This document shows positions 1 through 8,841 of a stretch of 64,000 bases of DNA, piece after piece. This DNA comes from Chloroflexota bacterium (lineage in GTDB: Bacteria; Chloroflexota; Anaerolineae; Anaerolineales; Villigracilaceae), in contig JAIOAU010000002.1 of NCBI GenBank assembly GCA_019873655.1, positions 62,001 through 126,000 of the forward strand, given 5' to 3'. The translations under genes and the position numbers were made by a program. Every line of letters starts with the position of its first letter. Position 1 is the stretch's first letter. Below the pieces are notes generated by a model. The model had not been told where the DNA came from, did not search any database, and saw nothing but the letters and a program-made list of their open reading frames with translations.

Positions 1-888
1 CAGGGCGTATTCGGAGAGGAATTCGATGAAGGGCGAGGCGACCAGCACGGCCAGAATCAGGGCAAAGAAGACGGCCAGGAAGACGATGGCGGCCCGCATG
101 CGCGGATCGTCATTCTGTTCGACCTCGAAAGCGCCGAGGCGCTGGCGCTCTTTCTGATCTTCCTGGAAGACGGGCGAGGCTTCGGGGTGTTTGTCGATTT
201 TGCGGGCGTAGGCGCGCAGGAAGACGGCCAGGATGACGTAGCCCACGACGAAGAGGACGACGCGCGGCAGCGCCCCGGAGAACATCGGCAGGCCGGCCAG
301 TTTCTGCGAGACGCCGATGGTGAAGGGGTTGAAGACCGCCAGCGAAAAGCCGACGTTCGTCGCCAGGATGGACATGCCCAGCCCGGTCAGCGAGTCCCAG
401 CCGAGCGAGAAGGCCAGGGCGATGATGATCGGCACGAGGGGAATGACCTCCTCGAAGATGCCGAAGAAAGCGCCCAGCGCCATGAAGAAGAAGGTGATGA
501 CCAGCAGCAAGGTGTACTTGCGCTGACCGAAGGCGCGGATGATGCGCGAGATGACCGATTTCAGAATGCCGCTCTTGTCCATCACGGCGAAGGCCACGCC
601 GACCAGCAGGATGAACAGGATGATGGCGATGACGGTCAGGTTGCCCGGCGCGGCCAGGACCTCGAAGGGGGCCGTGAACCAGCGCCAGACGGGATAATCC
701 GGCCGCTCGGTGAGGACAAACGAGTCGGGATCGATGACCTCGCGCCCGTCCATCTCGACGCGGGCGTACTGCCCGGCCGGGACGATGCGCGTGAGAATGC
801 CTGCAATGATCATCAAGGCAAAGAGAATAAGAACGGCTTGCAGGAAGGCTTTGGCGCTGATCTGAGCGCCCGCTTTTTTGTCGCTCAT
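1..888 (-). CDS. YfcC-like (DcuC superfamily) membrane carrier, C-terminus beyond window
   Basis: This open frame starts at an ATG at 888 behind an AGGAG site with 7-nt spacing and runs 296 codons off the left edge, so the C-terminal part is missing. The protein begins MSDKKAGAQISAKAF, followed by hydrophobic helices near residues 12-32, 85-105, 120-150 and 155-185. The early IVPAGQY motif and the GREVIDPDSFVL segment are typical of the YfcC family of C4-dicarboxylate/basic amino-acid carriers (DcuC superfamily). A polar loop near residues 240-270 precedes another helix. It would be an inner-membrane transporter; the substrate cannot be told from sequence. No coupled enzyme lies beside it in the window. 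Family assignment is fairly firm, function is inference. Confidence 0.75.
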   Translation of the reverse strand, partial: MSDKKAGAQISAKAFLQAVLILFALMIIAGILTRIVPAGQYARVEMDGREVIDPDSFVLTERPDYPVWRWFTAPFEVLAAPGNLTVIAIILFILLVGVAFAVMDKSGILKSVISRIIRAFGQRKYTLLLVITFFFMALGAFFGIFEEVIPLVPIIIALAFSLGWDSLTGLGMSILATNVGFSLAVFNPFTIGVSQKLAGLPMFSGALPRVVLFVVGYVILAVFLRAYARKIDKHPEASPVFQEDQKERQRLGAFEVEQNDDPRMRAAIVFLAVFFALILAVLVASPFIEFLSEYAL

Positions 889-1002
889 GGGAAGTCTCCT
901 TGCAGGGGTGAGATAGTCAAAGTTTATGCGAGAAACGATTTTCCGTCAACAAACGGCGCCAGTTGCTTCCTGCAGAGAGGGAGAGGCGTCTTTGCCCGCC
1001 CG

Positions 1003-2364
1003 TCATCTCTCCTTGACCGCCGCGGCGAGGATGCCCAGCGCGGCTATTCCGACGGCAGCCAGGAATCCGCTGCGCACGCCGGCGAGGAGTCCGCCGGATG
1101 GATCGGCGGCCAGATGCGAGAGCAGGATGGCCCCCGCCAGGCCGACTCCCAGCACCATGCCGATGTTGCGGGCCGAGGCCAGGATTCCGGCCGCGATGCC
1201 TTGGCGGTGGCGGGGCGCGGACCCCATCAGGGCGCTGTTGTTGGGCGCGATGAAGATGCCCGTCCCCAGTCCGCAGACGGCCATGGCGGCGGCGACCAGG
1301 CCGAAGGGCGTCTCGTCGGTCAGGCGGGAGAGGCCGAAGAGGCCGGCCGCCAGCAGAGTCATGCCGACGATGCCGGGCGTCCGCGAGCCGATGCGGTCGG
1401 AGAGGGCGCCGCTGATGGGAGCGGCAATCGCCATGAGAATCGGCTGGGCGGTCAGCAGGAGGCCGGTCTGGGCCGGGCCGAGGCCGCGTTGTTGAATCAA
1501 GTAGAAGGGCAGCAGGAAAGTGAGGGTGTAGACGCAGATGTAATTCAGGATGGCGTTGACGGTCGAGGCGGTGAAGAGACGGCTGCGGAAGAGACTCAGG
1601 TCCAGCATGGGGGCGGGAGAGCGGGCCTCCAGCCAGACGAACACGGTCAGCAAGAGCGCCGCGCCGGCCAGCAGGAGGAGAATGGGGGCGGAGGTCCAGC
1701 CCCACTCAGCGCCTTTGTTCAGGCCCAGCAGGAGCGCCGTCAGACCGGTCAGGAAGGCGGCCGCGCCGGGCAGGTCGAAGCGGCGTTCGGCCTCGGCGGG
1801 CGGGTCGTCGGGGATGAAGAGCAGGCTGAGGGTCAGGGCGAGGACGCCGATGGGGACGTTGATGTAGAACACGCTGCGCCAGCCGAGGGCGGCGGTCAGC
1901 CAGCCGCCCAGGGAGGGGCCGACCGTCAGGCCGAGATAGGTCATGGTGGCGGCCGTCCCCAGCGCCCGGCCGCGCTCGCTGGCCGGAAAGTTGCCGGTCA
2001 GGATGGCGGGCGAGTTGGAGGCCAGCATGGCCGCTCCGACCGCCTGCAGACTGCGGAAGGCGATCAAAAGGCCGGGCGAGGGAGCCGCGCCGCACAGCGC
2101 CGAACCCAGGACGAAGATTCCGAATCCCCACAAATACACGGCGCGGTGGCCGCGCAGGTCGCCCAGGCGGCCAAAGGTCAACAGGAGTCCGCTCAGGACG
2201 AGAAGATAGGCGGTGACCACCCATTCAATGACGGCGACGTCGCTGCGGAGGGCGTCGCGGATGACGGGCAGGACGGTGTTGACCACGCTGCCGTCCAGAG
2301 CGGCCATGAACGAGCCGCTGCCGACGGCGAGCAGGACCCACCATTTGCGTTGTATGGTGTTCAC
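1003..2364 (-). CDS. MFS multidrug exporter, DHA2 (14-TM, EmrB/QacA) family
   Basis: A 453-residue major facilitator with about 14 hydrophobic helices, the size of the DHA2 drug:H+ antiporter group. The first helix carries the family signature LDGSVVNTVLPVI (the DxTxVNVALP motif), and the loop between helices 2 and 3 has FGRLGDLRGHRAVYLWG (motif A). Helix 5 carries the GPSLGGWL antiporter motif. I chose the GTG at 2364, read MNTIQRKWWVLL, because it has a GAGG site 7 nt upstream; the frame stays open to an ATG at 2418 that would add 18 polar residues without a ribosome site. It probably exports hydrophobic toxic compounds across the inner membrane. It stands alone, followed by the YfcC-like gene on the same strand. 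Confidence 0.85.
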   Translation of the reverse strand: MNTIQRKWWVLLAVGSGSFMAALDGSVVNTVLPVIRDALRSDVAVIEWVVTAYLLVLSGLLLTFGRLGDLRGHRAVYLWGFGIFVLGSALCGAAPSPGLLIAFRSLQAVGAAMLASNSPAILTGNFPASERGRALGTAATMTYLGLTVGPSLGGWLTAALGWRSVFYINVPIGVLALTLSLLFIPDDPPAEAERRFDLPGAAAFLTGLTALLLGLNKGAEWGWTSAPILLLLAGAALLLTVFVWLEARSPAPMLDLSLFRSRLFTASTVNAILNYICVYTLTFLLPFYLIQQRGLGPAQTGLLLTAQPILMAIAAPISGALSDRIGSRTPGIVGMTLLAAGLFGLSRLTDETPFGLVAAAMAVCGLGTGIFIAPNNSALMGSAPRHRQGIAAGILASARNIGMVLGVGLAGAILLSHLAADPSGGLLAGVRSGFLAAVGIAALGILAAAVKER

Positions 2365-2533
2365 GATGCGACCTCGATGTTTTTGTGCAACTATACTCGC
2401 GGCCAAGGGGGGCGTCAATGGGAGGAGGCGCGTTTCTCTGCTCGTCTCTTCGCTTTACAAAATCTTCACAGAACCGGCGGGCGATTTGTTACAATATGAT
2501 TGAAAACCGAGTTCCAACCGTCTTGGAGAGAAG

Positions 2534-3223
2534 ATGCCCAACGCAAAGATTCTGGTCGTAGATGACGAACCCGCCATTCTCAACCTGGTCGTTTCGTACC
2601 TGAAGGCTGAGAATTACGAGGTGTACACGGCCTCCGACGGCGAGGCGGCGCTCAAGGCCGCCCGCGCCTACAAGCCGGACATCATCGTCCTGGACGTGAT
2701 GCTGCCGGGGCTGGACGGTCTGGAAGTGCTGTCGCGCTTGCGGCGCGAGTCGGACGTGTACGTCATCCTGTTGACGGCCCGCACCGAGGAAACGGACAAG
2801 ATCGTCGGCCTGTCGGTCGGGGCAGACGATTACGTCACCAAGCCGTTCAGCCCGCGCGAACTGGTGGCGCGCATCAAGGCCGCCCTGCGCCGTCTGCGGG
2901 CGGGGACGGGGAGCGGGGCCGCGCCGGCGGTCCTGTCGTTTCGTCATGTGCGCATAGACACCGGCGCCCGCCTGGTCAGCGTGGACGAGCAGCCGGTGAC
3001 GCTGACGGCCATCGAGTTCGATTTGCTGCTGGCGCTGGCCGAGAACCGCGGCCGGGTGTTGAGCCGCGAACAGTTGCTCGAAAAGGTCTGGGGCTACGAT
3101 TATTACGGCGACACGCGCGTGGTGGATGTGCATCTGGGACACGTCCGCCAGAAATTGGGGCGGAGCGACCTGATCGCCACCGTGCGCGGGGTCGGCTACC
3201 GCTTCGAGGATGAGCCGCTATGA
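2534..3223 (+). CDS. OmpR/PhoB-family response regulator
   Basis: A 229-residue two-component regulator. The receiver domain (about 4-115) has the acidic pair VVDDE at 8-12, phospho-acceptor D54 in IIVLDVMLPG and K103 in VTKPFSP. The C-terminal winged helix (about 130-227) ends with the typical VRGVGYRFE. The start ATG lies 7-8 nt behind GGAGAG. The stop overlaps the start of the histidine kinase downstream (ATGA at 3220-3223), so the two are co-translated and form a cognate pair. No target operator could be identified. Family certain, regulon unknown. Confidence 0.95.
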   Translation: MPNAKILVVDDEPAILNLVVSYLKAENYEVYTASDGEAALKAARAYKPDIIVLDVMLPGLDGLEVLSRLRRESDVYVILLTARTEETDKIVGLSVGADDYVTKPFSPRELVARIKAALRRLRAGTGSGAAPAVLSFRHVRIDTGARLVSVDEQPVTLTAIEFDLLLALAENRGRVLSREQLLEKVWGYDYYGDTRVVDVHLGHVRQKLGRSDLIATVRGVGYRFEDEPL

Positions 3224-4341
3224 AAATCCGCCATTTGAGTCTGCGGTTGTTTCTGTCGTATCTGGCGGTGATTGCCGTCACGTTGCTGGCGCTGACGCTG
3301 GTGGTGCAGGTCTCGCTGCCGGGCGTGTACGGCCGTCACATGGGGGCGGTGGAGGGCAACGCGCCAGGGATGGGGATGGGGATGGGGCGCGGCGGCGGGA
3401 CGATGTTGTATCAGAATTTCCGCGCTAGTTTCAGCGAGGCGCTCACCTGGGCCGGACTGGCCGCCCTGCTGGTCGCCCTGCTGGTCAGTTGGCTCATTAG
3501 CCGCCGCCTTTCGGCGCCCATCCAGGCGATGACGGTCGCCAGTCAGCGAATCAGCGAGGGGAATTATGATGAACGCGTCCCGGCGGCGGGGGCGGACGAA
3601 ATCGGCTTGTTGGCCGAGAGTTTCAACCGCATGGCGGGCAAACTGGCCCAGACCGAGGCGCTGCGCCGCCAGTTGATCGGCGACGTAGCCCATGAATTGC
3701 GCACCCCGCTGACGGCCATCAAGGGGTCGCTGGAGGGGCTGGCCGACGGCGTCCTGCCCGCCACGGCCGAGACGTTTACGCAATTGGGCGAGGAGGCCGA
3801 CCGCCTGAGCCGGCTGGTGGACGATTTGCAGGAACTGTCGCGGGTCGAGGCGGGGGCCTATCGCCTCGAGCGGGCGGCGGTGAAGATGCAGGATTTGGTC
3901 GAGACGGCCCGGCGGCGTCTGGCGCGTTCGTTCGAGGCCAAGGGCGTGGCGCTGACTGTCGAACTTCCGTCCGAGCCGCTGGTCGTCCTGGCCGACGCCG
4001 ACCGCATCGGGCAGGTGCTGGCGAATCTGCTGGGCAACGCCTTGCAATATACCCCGGCCGGCGGACGGGTGACCGTGCGCCTGGAAGCGGGGGCGGGGGA
4101 GGCGCGTCTCTCGGTGACGGATACGGGAATTGGCATCCCGGCCGAGCATCTGGCGCGCATCTTCGATCGTTTCTATCGGGTGGACAAGTCTCGTTCGCGG
4201 CGGGCCGGCGGCGGGGCGGGAATCGGTCTGACGATTGCCCGCCATCTGGTCGAGGCGCACGGGGGGCGAATCTGGGCCGAGAGCGAGGGGGAGGGCCGGG
4301 GGAGTCGTTTCACCTTCACTTTGCCGCTGGCGGCCGCCTAG
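3220..4341 (+). CDS. Sensor histidine kinase (HAMP-HisKA-HATPase), partner of the preceding regulator
   Basis: A 373-residue inner-membrane kinase. It has TM helices near residues 8-30 and 74-95, a short outer loop of about 45 residues, HAMP at about 95-145, HisKA with H158 in the VAHELRTPL H-box, an N-box (NLLGNALQYTPAG), DTGIGIPAEHL and a G2 box (GGGAGIGLTIARHL). The outer loop contains an odd Met/Gly run (PGMGMGMGRGGG) that could bind a soft metal or be a flexible linker; this is speculation. The family resembles BaeS-like envelope-stress kinases. It overlaps the regulator gene by 4 nt. Confidence 0.93.
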   Translation: MKIRHLSLRLFLSYLAVIAVTLLALTLVVQVSLPGVYGRHMGAVEGNAPGMGMGMGRGGGTMLYQNFRASFSEALTWAGLAALLVALLVSWLISRRLSAPIQAMTVASQRISEGNYDERVPAAGADEIGLLAESFNRMAGKLAQTEALRRQLIGDVAHELRTPLTAIKGSLEGLADGVLPATAETFTQLGEEADRLSRLVDDLQELSRVEAGAYRLERAAVKMQDLVETARRRLARSFEAKGVALTVELPSEPLVVLADADRIGQVLANLLGNALQYTPAGGRVTVRLEAGAGEARLSVTDTGIGIPAEHLARIFDRFYRVDKSRSRRAGGGAGIGLTIARHLVEAHGGRIWAESEGEGRGSRFTFTLPLAAA

Positions 4342-4476
4342 ATCTCCGCGCAGCGGCTGTTTTTGCGCTGGCGGCCAGTTTTGCGCGCCTGCAAGTTTGT
4401 TATGGGCTGGCAATAAACAAATATTCGTCCCCCTGTTATACTTGAAGCGCATCTGTTTCTCGGCGGCAGTCAATCC

Positions 4477-7400
4477 ATGTCTGAAAAATCATCATCTCAC
4501 TCCAGTTTGATTCTGAAAGATGATGCTTTCCGCACGCTGGTGGAGATGACCAGCGCAGCGGTTTTTGCGTTTCATGGCGCCCGTTTGATTTATGTCAATC
4601 CGGCGGCCGAACGCGTGACCGGTTACTCTCGTGAAGAGTTACTGAAGATGAATTTCTACGATTTGGCTCCGGCGGGCGCTCGAAAGTCGCTTCGGACGTG
4701 GGCGCTGGGTTTGCAGCGCGGCGAACAGGTACCCACTCGCGGGGTCATCAAAATTACGACCCGGCAGGGGGAAGAACGATGGCTGGACATGTCGATGGGG
4801 CGGATGATGCTGGAGGGCAAAGCGGTCGGATACGGCACGGCCCTCGATGTCACCGAGCAAAAGCGCGCCGAAGTGCTCCAGGACGCGGTCTATCGGATTG
4901 CGCAGGCAGCCGACCAGACGCGGAATCTGAATGATTTGTACGCCGCCCTGCATCAAATCATCGCCGAGGTGATGCCGGCGAAGAATTTCTATATCGCCCT
5001 GTATGATGCTCAGGAAGGGATGCTTTCCTTCCCATATTATGTTGATGAATATGACCGCCCCGCTTTGCGCGCCAAGGCCGGGAGGGGGCTGACCGAATAC
5101 CTCCTGCGGACGGGCAAATCGCTTTTGTGCGACCTGGCAGTGCACCAGGCGCTCGAAGCGAGCGGGGAGATCGAACTGGTCGGTACGCCCTCGCCCATCT
5201 GGCTGGGAGTGCCGCTTATCGTTAATGATCAAGTCATCGGCGCGATGGTGGTGCAGGACTATCATGATCCTCGCGCCTTTGGGGAACGAGAACAGCGCAT
5301 TCTCGAATTCGTCTCCTCGCAGGTCGCGATGGCGATCCAGCGTAAACGCGCCGAAGACGCCCTGCGGGAAAACGAAGCGAGCGTCCGCCGCCGGGCTGAC
5401 GAACTGGCCGCTTTGTATGAGACCACCCGCGAAATTACCACCACCCAACGCGATATCGAAAGCCTGATGCGCACCATCGTTGACCGGGCCGCCTCGCTGT
5501 TGGGGGCCGCCGGTTGTTGCATTTATCTGTATGATCATGAGAGCAATCAGATGGAGTTGAGGGTGGCGCACGGCTATCAGGGCTGGGTCGGACAACGCCT
5601 GAGAGCCGGGGAGGGATTGGCGGGCCATGTCATGCAGACCTGTAAACCGGTGATCGTGGACGATCTCCGCGCCAGCGGGTATTACAGCCCGAAAGCCGCC
5701 GAAATTCCCATCACCGCCGCCATGGCCGTCCCTATGCTCTACAGCAACGAGTTAATCGGGGCGCTCGTGGTTTATGAAGTCGAGCGCGAGGGTGGCAGCA
5801 CGAATCGCGTCTATGGGCAGGCCGATCTCGATTTGTTGAATTTCTTCGCCGGCGCGGCGGCTGGCGCGGTCCATAACGCCCGTTTGTTCGACGAGACCCG
5901 CCAGCGGTTGATCGAATTGGAGGTTCTCTACCAGGCCAGTTTGGCGGCCGCGCAGATTCACAGCCTCAAGGCCGTCGCCCAGCGCATTGTGGACGCGCTG
6001 GGACAACTGTTGCGCTGGTCGGGTTCGATCTGGGTCAACGACTATGAAAATCAACGGCCGGTGGTTCTGGCCTATTGCAACCTGGGCTTGACGGGCGAGG
6101 CCTGGCGGAAAGAGTTCGCCCGCATCGGCAATCTGATTCAATCTTATGAAGACGGCATCGTCGGCTGGGTGTGCAAACACGGGCAGGCGATTCGAACCGG
6201 CGATGTGCGCACCGTTCCTTATTACGCCGAGTCGAATCCCGCGACCCGTTCCGAACTATGCGTGCCGTTGAAGGTGGGGGGGAAGAATATCGGCTGTATT
6301 AACGTCGAGAGTCCTGAGCCGAATGCGTTCAGCGAACACGATGAACGCTTGTTGATTACGATTGCCAACCAGGCGGCCGTGGCGATCGAGAACGCCCGTT
6401 TGTTTGGCGAGACCCGTCGGCGGGCGATTCGGCAGGCTGCCCTGAACGCCATCATCACGACTTCGGCGCGTCCGGGCGCCAGTCCGGACTCTTTGCTGGA
6501 GATGGCCCTCGACCAGTTGCTCCAAGCCCTGGGCCTGGACAGCGGCGCGGTGTGGCTGGGCTGGTCGCCGTTTACGATTCAGCGCCTGGCGGCGCGCGGC
6601 GTCCCGCCGGATATCCACTTGAGTCTGGAAAGCGCCGCCGCCGAGGGACTTCTGGATCTGAACCATACGATGGTCGTGTCTGATTGGTCCAAGGAACGCG
6701 ACCACCTGGCTCAATTGTTCTCTGCCATCGGCGTGCGCGCCTCGATTTTGCTCCCCCTCCAGACCGGCGAGGCTTGCCTGGGAGGCTTGATGGTCAATTC
6801 AGCGACGCCGCGCGCCTGGACGACCGACGAGGTCGCCTTCGTTCAGGCGGTCGCCCAGGAGATTTGCGCCAGCACCGAGCGTTCGCGTCTGTTCGAGGAG
6901 ACGCGCTCGCGCCTGGCCGAATTGGAGGCGATCAATCGCATTTCTACGGCTTTGCGTCTGGCCAAGTCGCTCGATGAGATGATGCCTCAATTGCTGGATG
7001 AAACCTTGAAGGCTTTGGAGGCCGAAGCCGGAGGCATTTGGCTGTACGATTCTCAGTCGGATCTTCTCAAGCAGGTCATCGGGCGCGGTTGGTGTACGCA
7101 AATCGCCCATCTCGAACTCCGGCGAGGGGAAAGCATTCCCGGCTCAGTCTTCCAGACGGGCGACATTTACTTCTCCAGCAATGTGGCCGCCGATTCGCTG
7201 ACCCCATTTCCTTTGCGCGGCGCGCTGTCATCGCAGTGGGGCGCCGTTTGCGTTCCTATTCGGGCCGAACAAGAGACCATCGGGGCCTTCCTGGTTTCGG
7301 CGCAGGGACGGGAGTTTGAGTCGCAAAATGCGCGCTTACTGGTGACTGTGGCTGAAATCGCCGGCAACACGATCCGGCGCATGCGCCTCTACGAGCAGAC

Positions 7401-8184
7401 CGAACGTCACGCCATCGAACTGGAAGAACGGGTCGCCGAGCGGACCACCGATTTGATCGCGGCGCTTCACAAGGCGCAGGAAGCCGACCGGCTCAAGTCC
7501 GAGTTCATTGCGAATGTCAACCATGAGTTGCGCACTCCTCTGACCAACCTGCTGCTCTATTACCAGATGCTTCGCTCCCAGCCCAATGTGAAGACCGAGG
7601 AGCGCCTGGATGTCATCGGACGCGAGTTGAGCCGCCTGCGCACCTTGATCGAAGACTTGCTCAACCTGTCGCGGCTGGATTTGGGTCAGGTGAAGCCGGT
7701 CTTCAAGCCGCAAGACTTGAATGCGCTGATTCGCACCCTGGTGGAGGATCGCCGCTCTCTGGCCGAGGAGCGTGGTCTGACCATCGAAATGAGTCTGCAG
7801 CCCAATCTGCCCCCGGTCTGGTTGGATGAAGCGATGATGGTGCAGGCGGTATCCAATCTGCTGACCAATGCGCTTAATTACACGTTGAGAGGCGGGCGGG
7901 TGTTTGTCCGCACCGCGGCCGAGACGCGGGAAGATGGGATGTGGGTCTCCTTTTGCGTCGAAGATAACGGTTTGGGAATCAGCGAAGAGGATTTGCCCCA
8001 TTTGTTCGAACGTTTCTACCGCGGCAAGGCCGGCCACAAATCCGGCGCGCCGGGGACAGGGCTGGGGCTGGCCATCGTCAAGCAGGTGGTCGAAATGCAT
8101 CGCGGACGCATCGAGGTCGGCGCGGGGGAGGACGGGCGCGGCGCCCGTTTCACCGTTTCCTTGCCGTTGGCTGCGCAGGGGTGA
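4477..8184 (+). CDS. Large cytoplasmic sensor histidine kinase with PAS and five GAF domains
   Basis: A 1235-residue kinase without membrane segments. Order: PAS (about 18-130, ending in the usual DVTEQKRAE), GAF1 (about 150-295), GAF2 (310-475), GAF3 (490-640), GAF4 (660-805), GAF5 (815-970), a short coiled linker, HisKA with H1016 in NVNHELRTPL, and HATPase_c (about 1110-1230) with NLLTNALNYT, DNGLGISEEDL and GTGLGLAIVKQ. The GAF copies share the tail pattern IANQAAVAIENARLF followed by an ET-R linker, which suggests internal duplication. No receiver domain or response regulator is adjacent, so the partner is elsewhere. The signals bound by the GAF domains are not evident. There is no clear Shine-Dalgarno before the ATG. 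Confidence 0.92.
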   Translation: MSEKSSSHSSLILKDDAFRTLVEMTSAAVFAFHGARLIYVNPAAERVTGYSREELLKMNFYDLAPAGARKSLRTWALGLQRGEQVPTRGVIKITTRQGEERWLDMSMGRMMLEGKAVGYGTALDVTEQKRAEVLQDAVYRIAQAADQTRNLNDLYAALHQIIAEVMPAKNFYIALYDAQEGMLSFPYYVDEYDRPALRAKAGRGLTEYLLRTGKSLLCDLAVHQALEASGEIELVGTPSPIWLGVPLIVNDQVIGAMVVQDYHDPRAFGEREQRILEFVSSQVAMAIQRKRAEDALRENEASVRRRADELAALYETTREITTTQRDIESLMRTIVDRAASLLGAAGCCIYLYDHESNQMELRVAHGYQGWVGQRLRAGEGLAGHVMQTCKPVIVDDLRASGYYSPKAAEIPITAAMAVPMLYSNELIGALVVYEVEREGGSTNRVYGQADLDLLNFFAGAAAGAVHNARLFDETRQRLIELEVLYQASLAAAQIHSLKAVAQRIVDALGQLLRWSGSIWVNDYENQRPVVLAYCNLGLTGEAWRKEFARIGNLIQSYEDGIVGWVCKHGQAIRTGDVRTVPYYAESNPATRSELCVPLKVGGKNIGCINVESPEPNAFSEHDERLLITIANQAAVAIENARLFGETRRRAIRQAALNAIITTSARPGASPDSLLEMALDQLLQALGLDSGAVWLGWSPFTIQRLAARGVPPDIHLSLESAAAEGLLDLNHTMVVSDWSKERDHLAQLFSAIGVRASILLPLQTGEACLGGLMVNSATPRAWTTDEVAFVQAVAQEICASTERSRLFEETRSRLAELEAINRISTALRLAKSLDEMMPQLLDETLKALEAEAGGIWLYDSQSDLLKQVIGRGWCTQIAHLELRRGESIPGSVFQTGDIYFSSNVAADSLTPFPLRGALSSQWGAVCVPIRAEQETIGAFLVSAQGREFESQNARLLVTVAEIAGNTIRRMRLYEQTERHAIELEERVAERTTDLIAALHKAQEADRLKSEFIANVNHELRTPLTNLLLYYQMLRSQPNVKTEERLDVIGRELSRLRTLIEDLLNLSRLDLGQVKPVFKPQDLNALIRTLVEDRRSLAEERGLTIEMSLQPNLPPVWLDEAMMVQAVSNLLTNALNYTLRGGRVFVRTAAETREDGMWVSFCVEDNGLGISEEDLPHLFERFYRGKAGHKSGAPGTGLGLAIVKQVVEMHRGRIEVGAGEDGRGARFTVSLPLAAQG

Positions 8185-8188
8185 CCAC

Positions 8189-8219
8189 AAAAAACTCGCT
8201 CCGGCATGGATGGAGCGAG
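8189..8219 (-). terminator. Rho-independent terminator of tRNA-Arg
   Basis: On the minus strand an 8-bp perfect stem (8195-8202 with 8212-8219, CTCGCTCC/GGAGCGAG) is followed by six T. It lies 13 nt past the 3' end of the tRNA. Confidence 0.85.
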
Positions 8220-8231
8220 CGGGTGGAGCAG

Positions 8232-8305
8232 CGCCCCCGGCGAGGCTCGAACTCGCGACCACTGGATTCGAAGTCCATTACTCTATCCGACTGAGCTACG
8301 GGGGC
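8232..8305 (-). tRNA. tRNA-Arg (anticodon TCG)
   Basis: A 74-nt cloverleaf read on the minus strand. The 7-bp acceptor GCCCCCG pairs with CGGGGGC (8233-8239), the D arm is GCTC/GAGT, the anticodon loop is CTTCGAA with TCG at 34-36, and the T arm contains GTTCGAGCC. The top pair of the anticodon stem is A-G, a mild irregularity. CCA is not encoded. It lies between the GAF kinase and rplS, divergent from rplS. Confidence 0.95.
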
Positions 8306-8315
8306 TGGCGGCGGA

Positions 8316-8321
8316 ATTATA
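8316..8321 (-). promoter_or_regulatory. -10 box of tRNA-Arg
   Basis: A consensus TATAAT on the minus strand, 10 nt before the mature 5' end of the tRNA. No good -35 is visible at 16-18 nt. Confidence 0.6.
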
Positions 8322-8347
8322 CCCGAAAAATGGCGCGCAGCCTGGCC

Positions 8348-8376
8348 TTGCTTCATTCTGGAACGCATGTTATAAT
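8348..8376 (+). promoter_or_regulatory. Promoter of rplS
   Basis: TTGCTT at 8348-8353, a 17-nt spacer, and consensus TATAAT at 8371-8376. It is divergent from the tRNA-Arg -10 box about 50 nt away. Confidence 0.75.
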
Positions 8377-8380
8377 CCCG

Positions 8381-8406
8381 CTCCGCGCCAGTCGGCGGAG
8401 TTTTCT
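8381..8406 (+). promoter_or_regulatory. Hairpin plus T-run in the rplS leader
   Basis: A 6-bp stem CTCCGC/GCGGAG (8381-8386 with 8395-8400) is followed immediately by TTTTCT, between the rplS promoter and its ribosome site. It could be a weak attenuator or a leader element for autogenous control by the ribosomal protein. This is inference from position and shape only. Confidence 0.4.
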
Positions 8407-8424
8407 ATGTAAGGATGATGAGAA

Positions 8425-8772
8425 ATGATCGATCTGAATAAGAATTTTGGCACCGAAATCAATCCGAATATCCCCGAACTGAGGCCGGGGGATACGGTCA
8501 GCGTCCATGTGCGCATTAAAGAAGGTGGGCGCGAGCGCATTCAGGAATTCAAGGGCATGGTGATTCGTTTGCGCAAGGGCGGCAACAACGCCAATTTTAC
8601 CGTTCGCCGCACGGCCAGCAACGGCATCGGCGTCGAGCGCACCTTCCTGATGCATTCGCCGCGCATCGACAAGGTGGTGGTCGAACGCCATGCCCGCGTC
8701 CGCCGGGCGCAGTTGTACTTCCTGCGCGGCCGGACCGGGAAACGGGCCACCCTCAAGCAAAAGTTCGATTGA
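8425..8772 (+). CDS. rplS: 50S ribosomal protein L19
   Basis: A 115-residue protein, the normal length for L19, which sits at the 30S-50S interface. Diagnostic segments are the [15 protein letters not shown] stretch near residue 20, [10 protein letters not shown], the arginine-rich middle and the C-terminal [16 protein letters not shown]. The start ATG follows AAGGATGATGAGAA. It has its own promoter and a strong terminator directly downstream, so it is probably monocistronic, unlike the rpsP-rimM-trmD-rplS operon of many bacteria. Confidence 0.98.
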   Translation: MIDLNKNFGTEINPNIPELRPGDTVSVHVRIKEGGRERIQEFKGMVIRLRKGGNNANFTVRRTASNGIGVERTFLMHSPRIDKVVVERHARVRRAQLYFLRGRTGKRATLKQKFD

Positions 8773-8793
8773 GTTTCGTTTTCGCTGTACAAT

Positions 8794-8829
8794 AAAAGGG
8801 TGCAGAATTCTGCGCCCTTTTCTCTTTTT
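8794..8829 (+). terminator. Rho-independent terminator of rplS
   Basis: A 12-bp stem with one G-T pair (arms 8794-8805 and 8810-8821, loop AATT), followed by CTCTTTTT. It also argues against the upstream GTG at 8800 as the start of the next gene, because that codon lies inside the stem. Confidence 0.85.
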
Positions 8830-8841
8830 GGAGCGACGCCC

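Noticed and set aside
187-2499. 770-codon open frame on the plus strand
   Set aside because: It is antisense to the YfcC-like and DHA2 transporter genes. Its translation is rich in Gln, Gly, Asp and Arg without any domain, typical of the shadow of GC-rich membrane genes.
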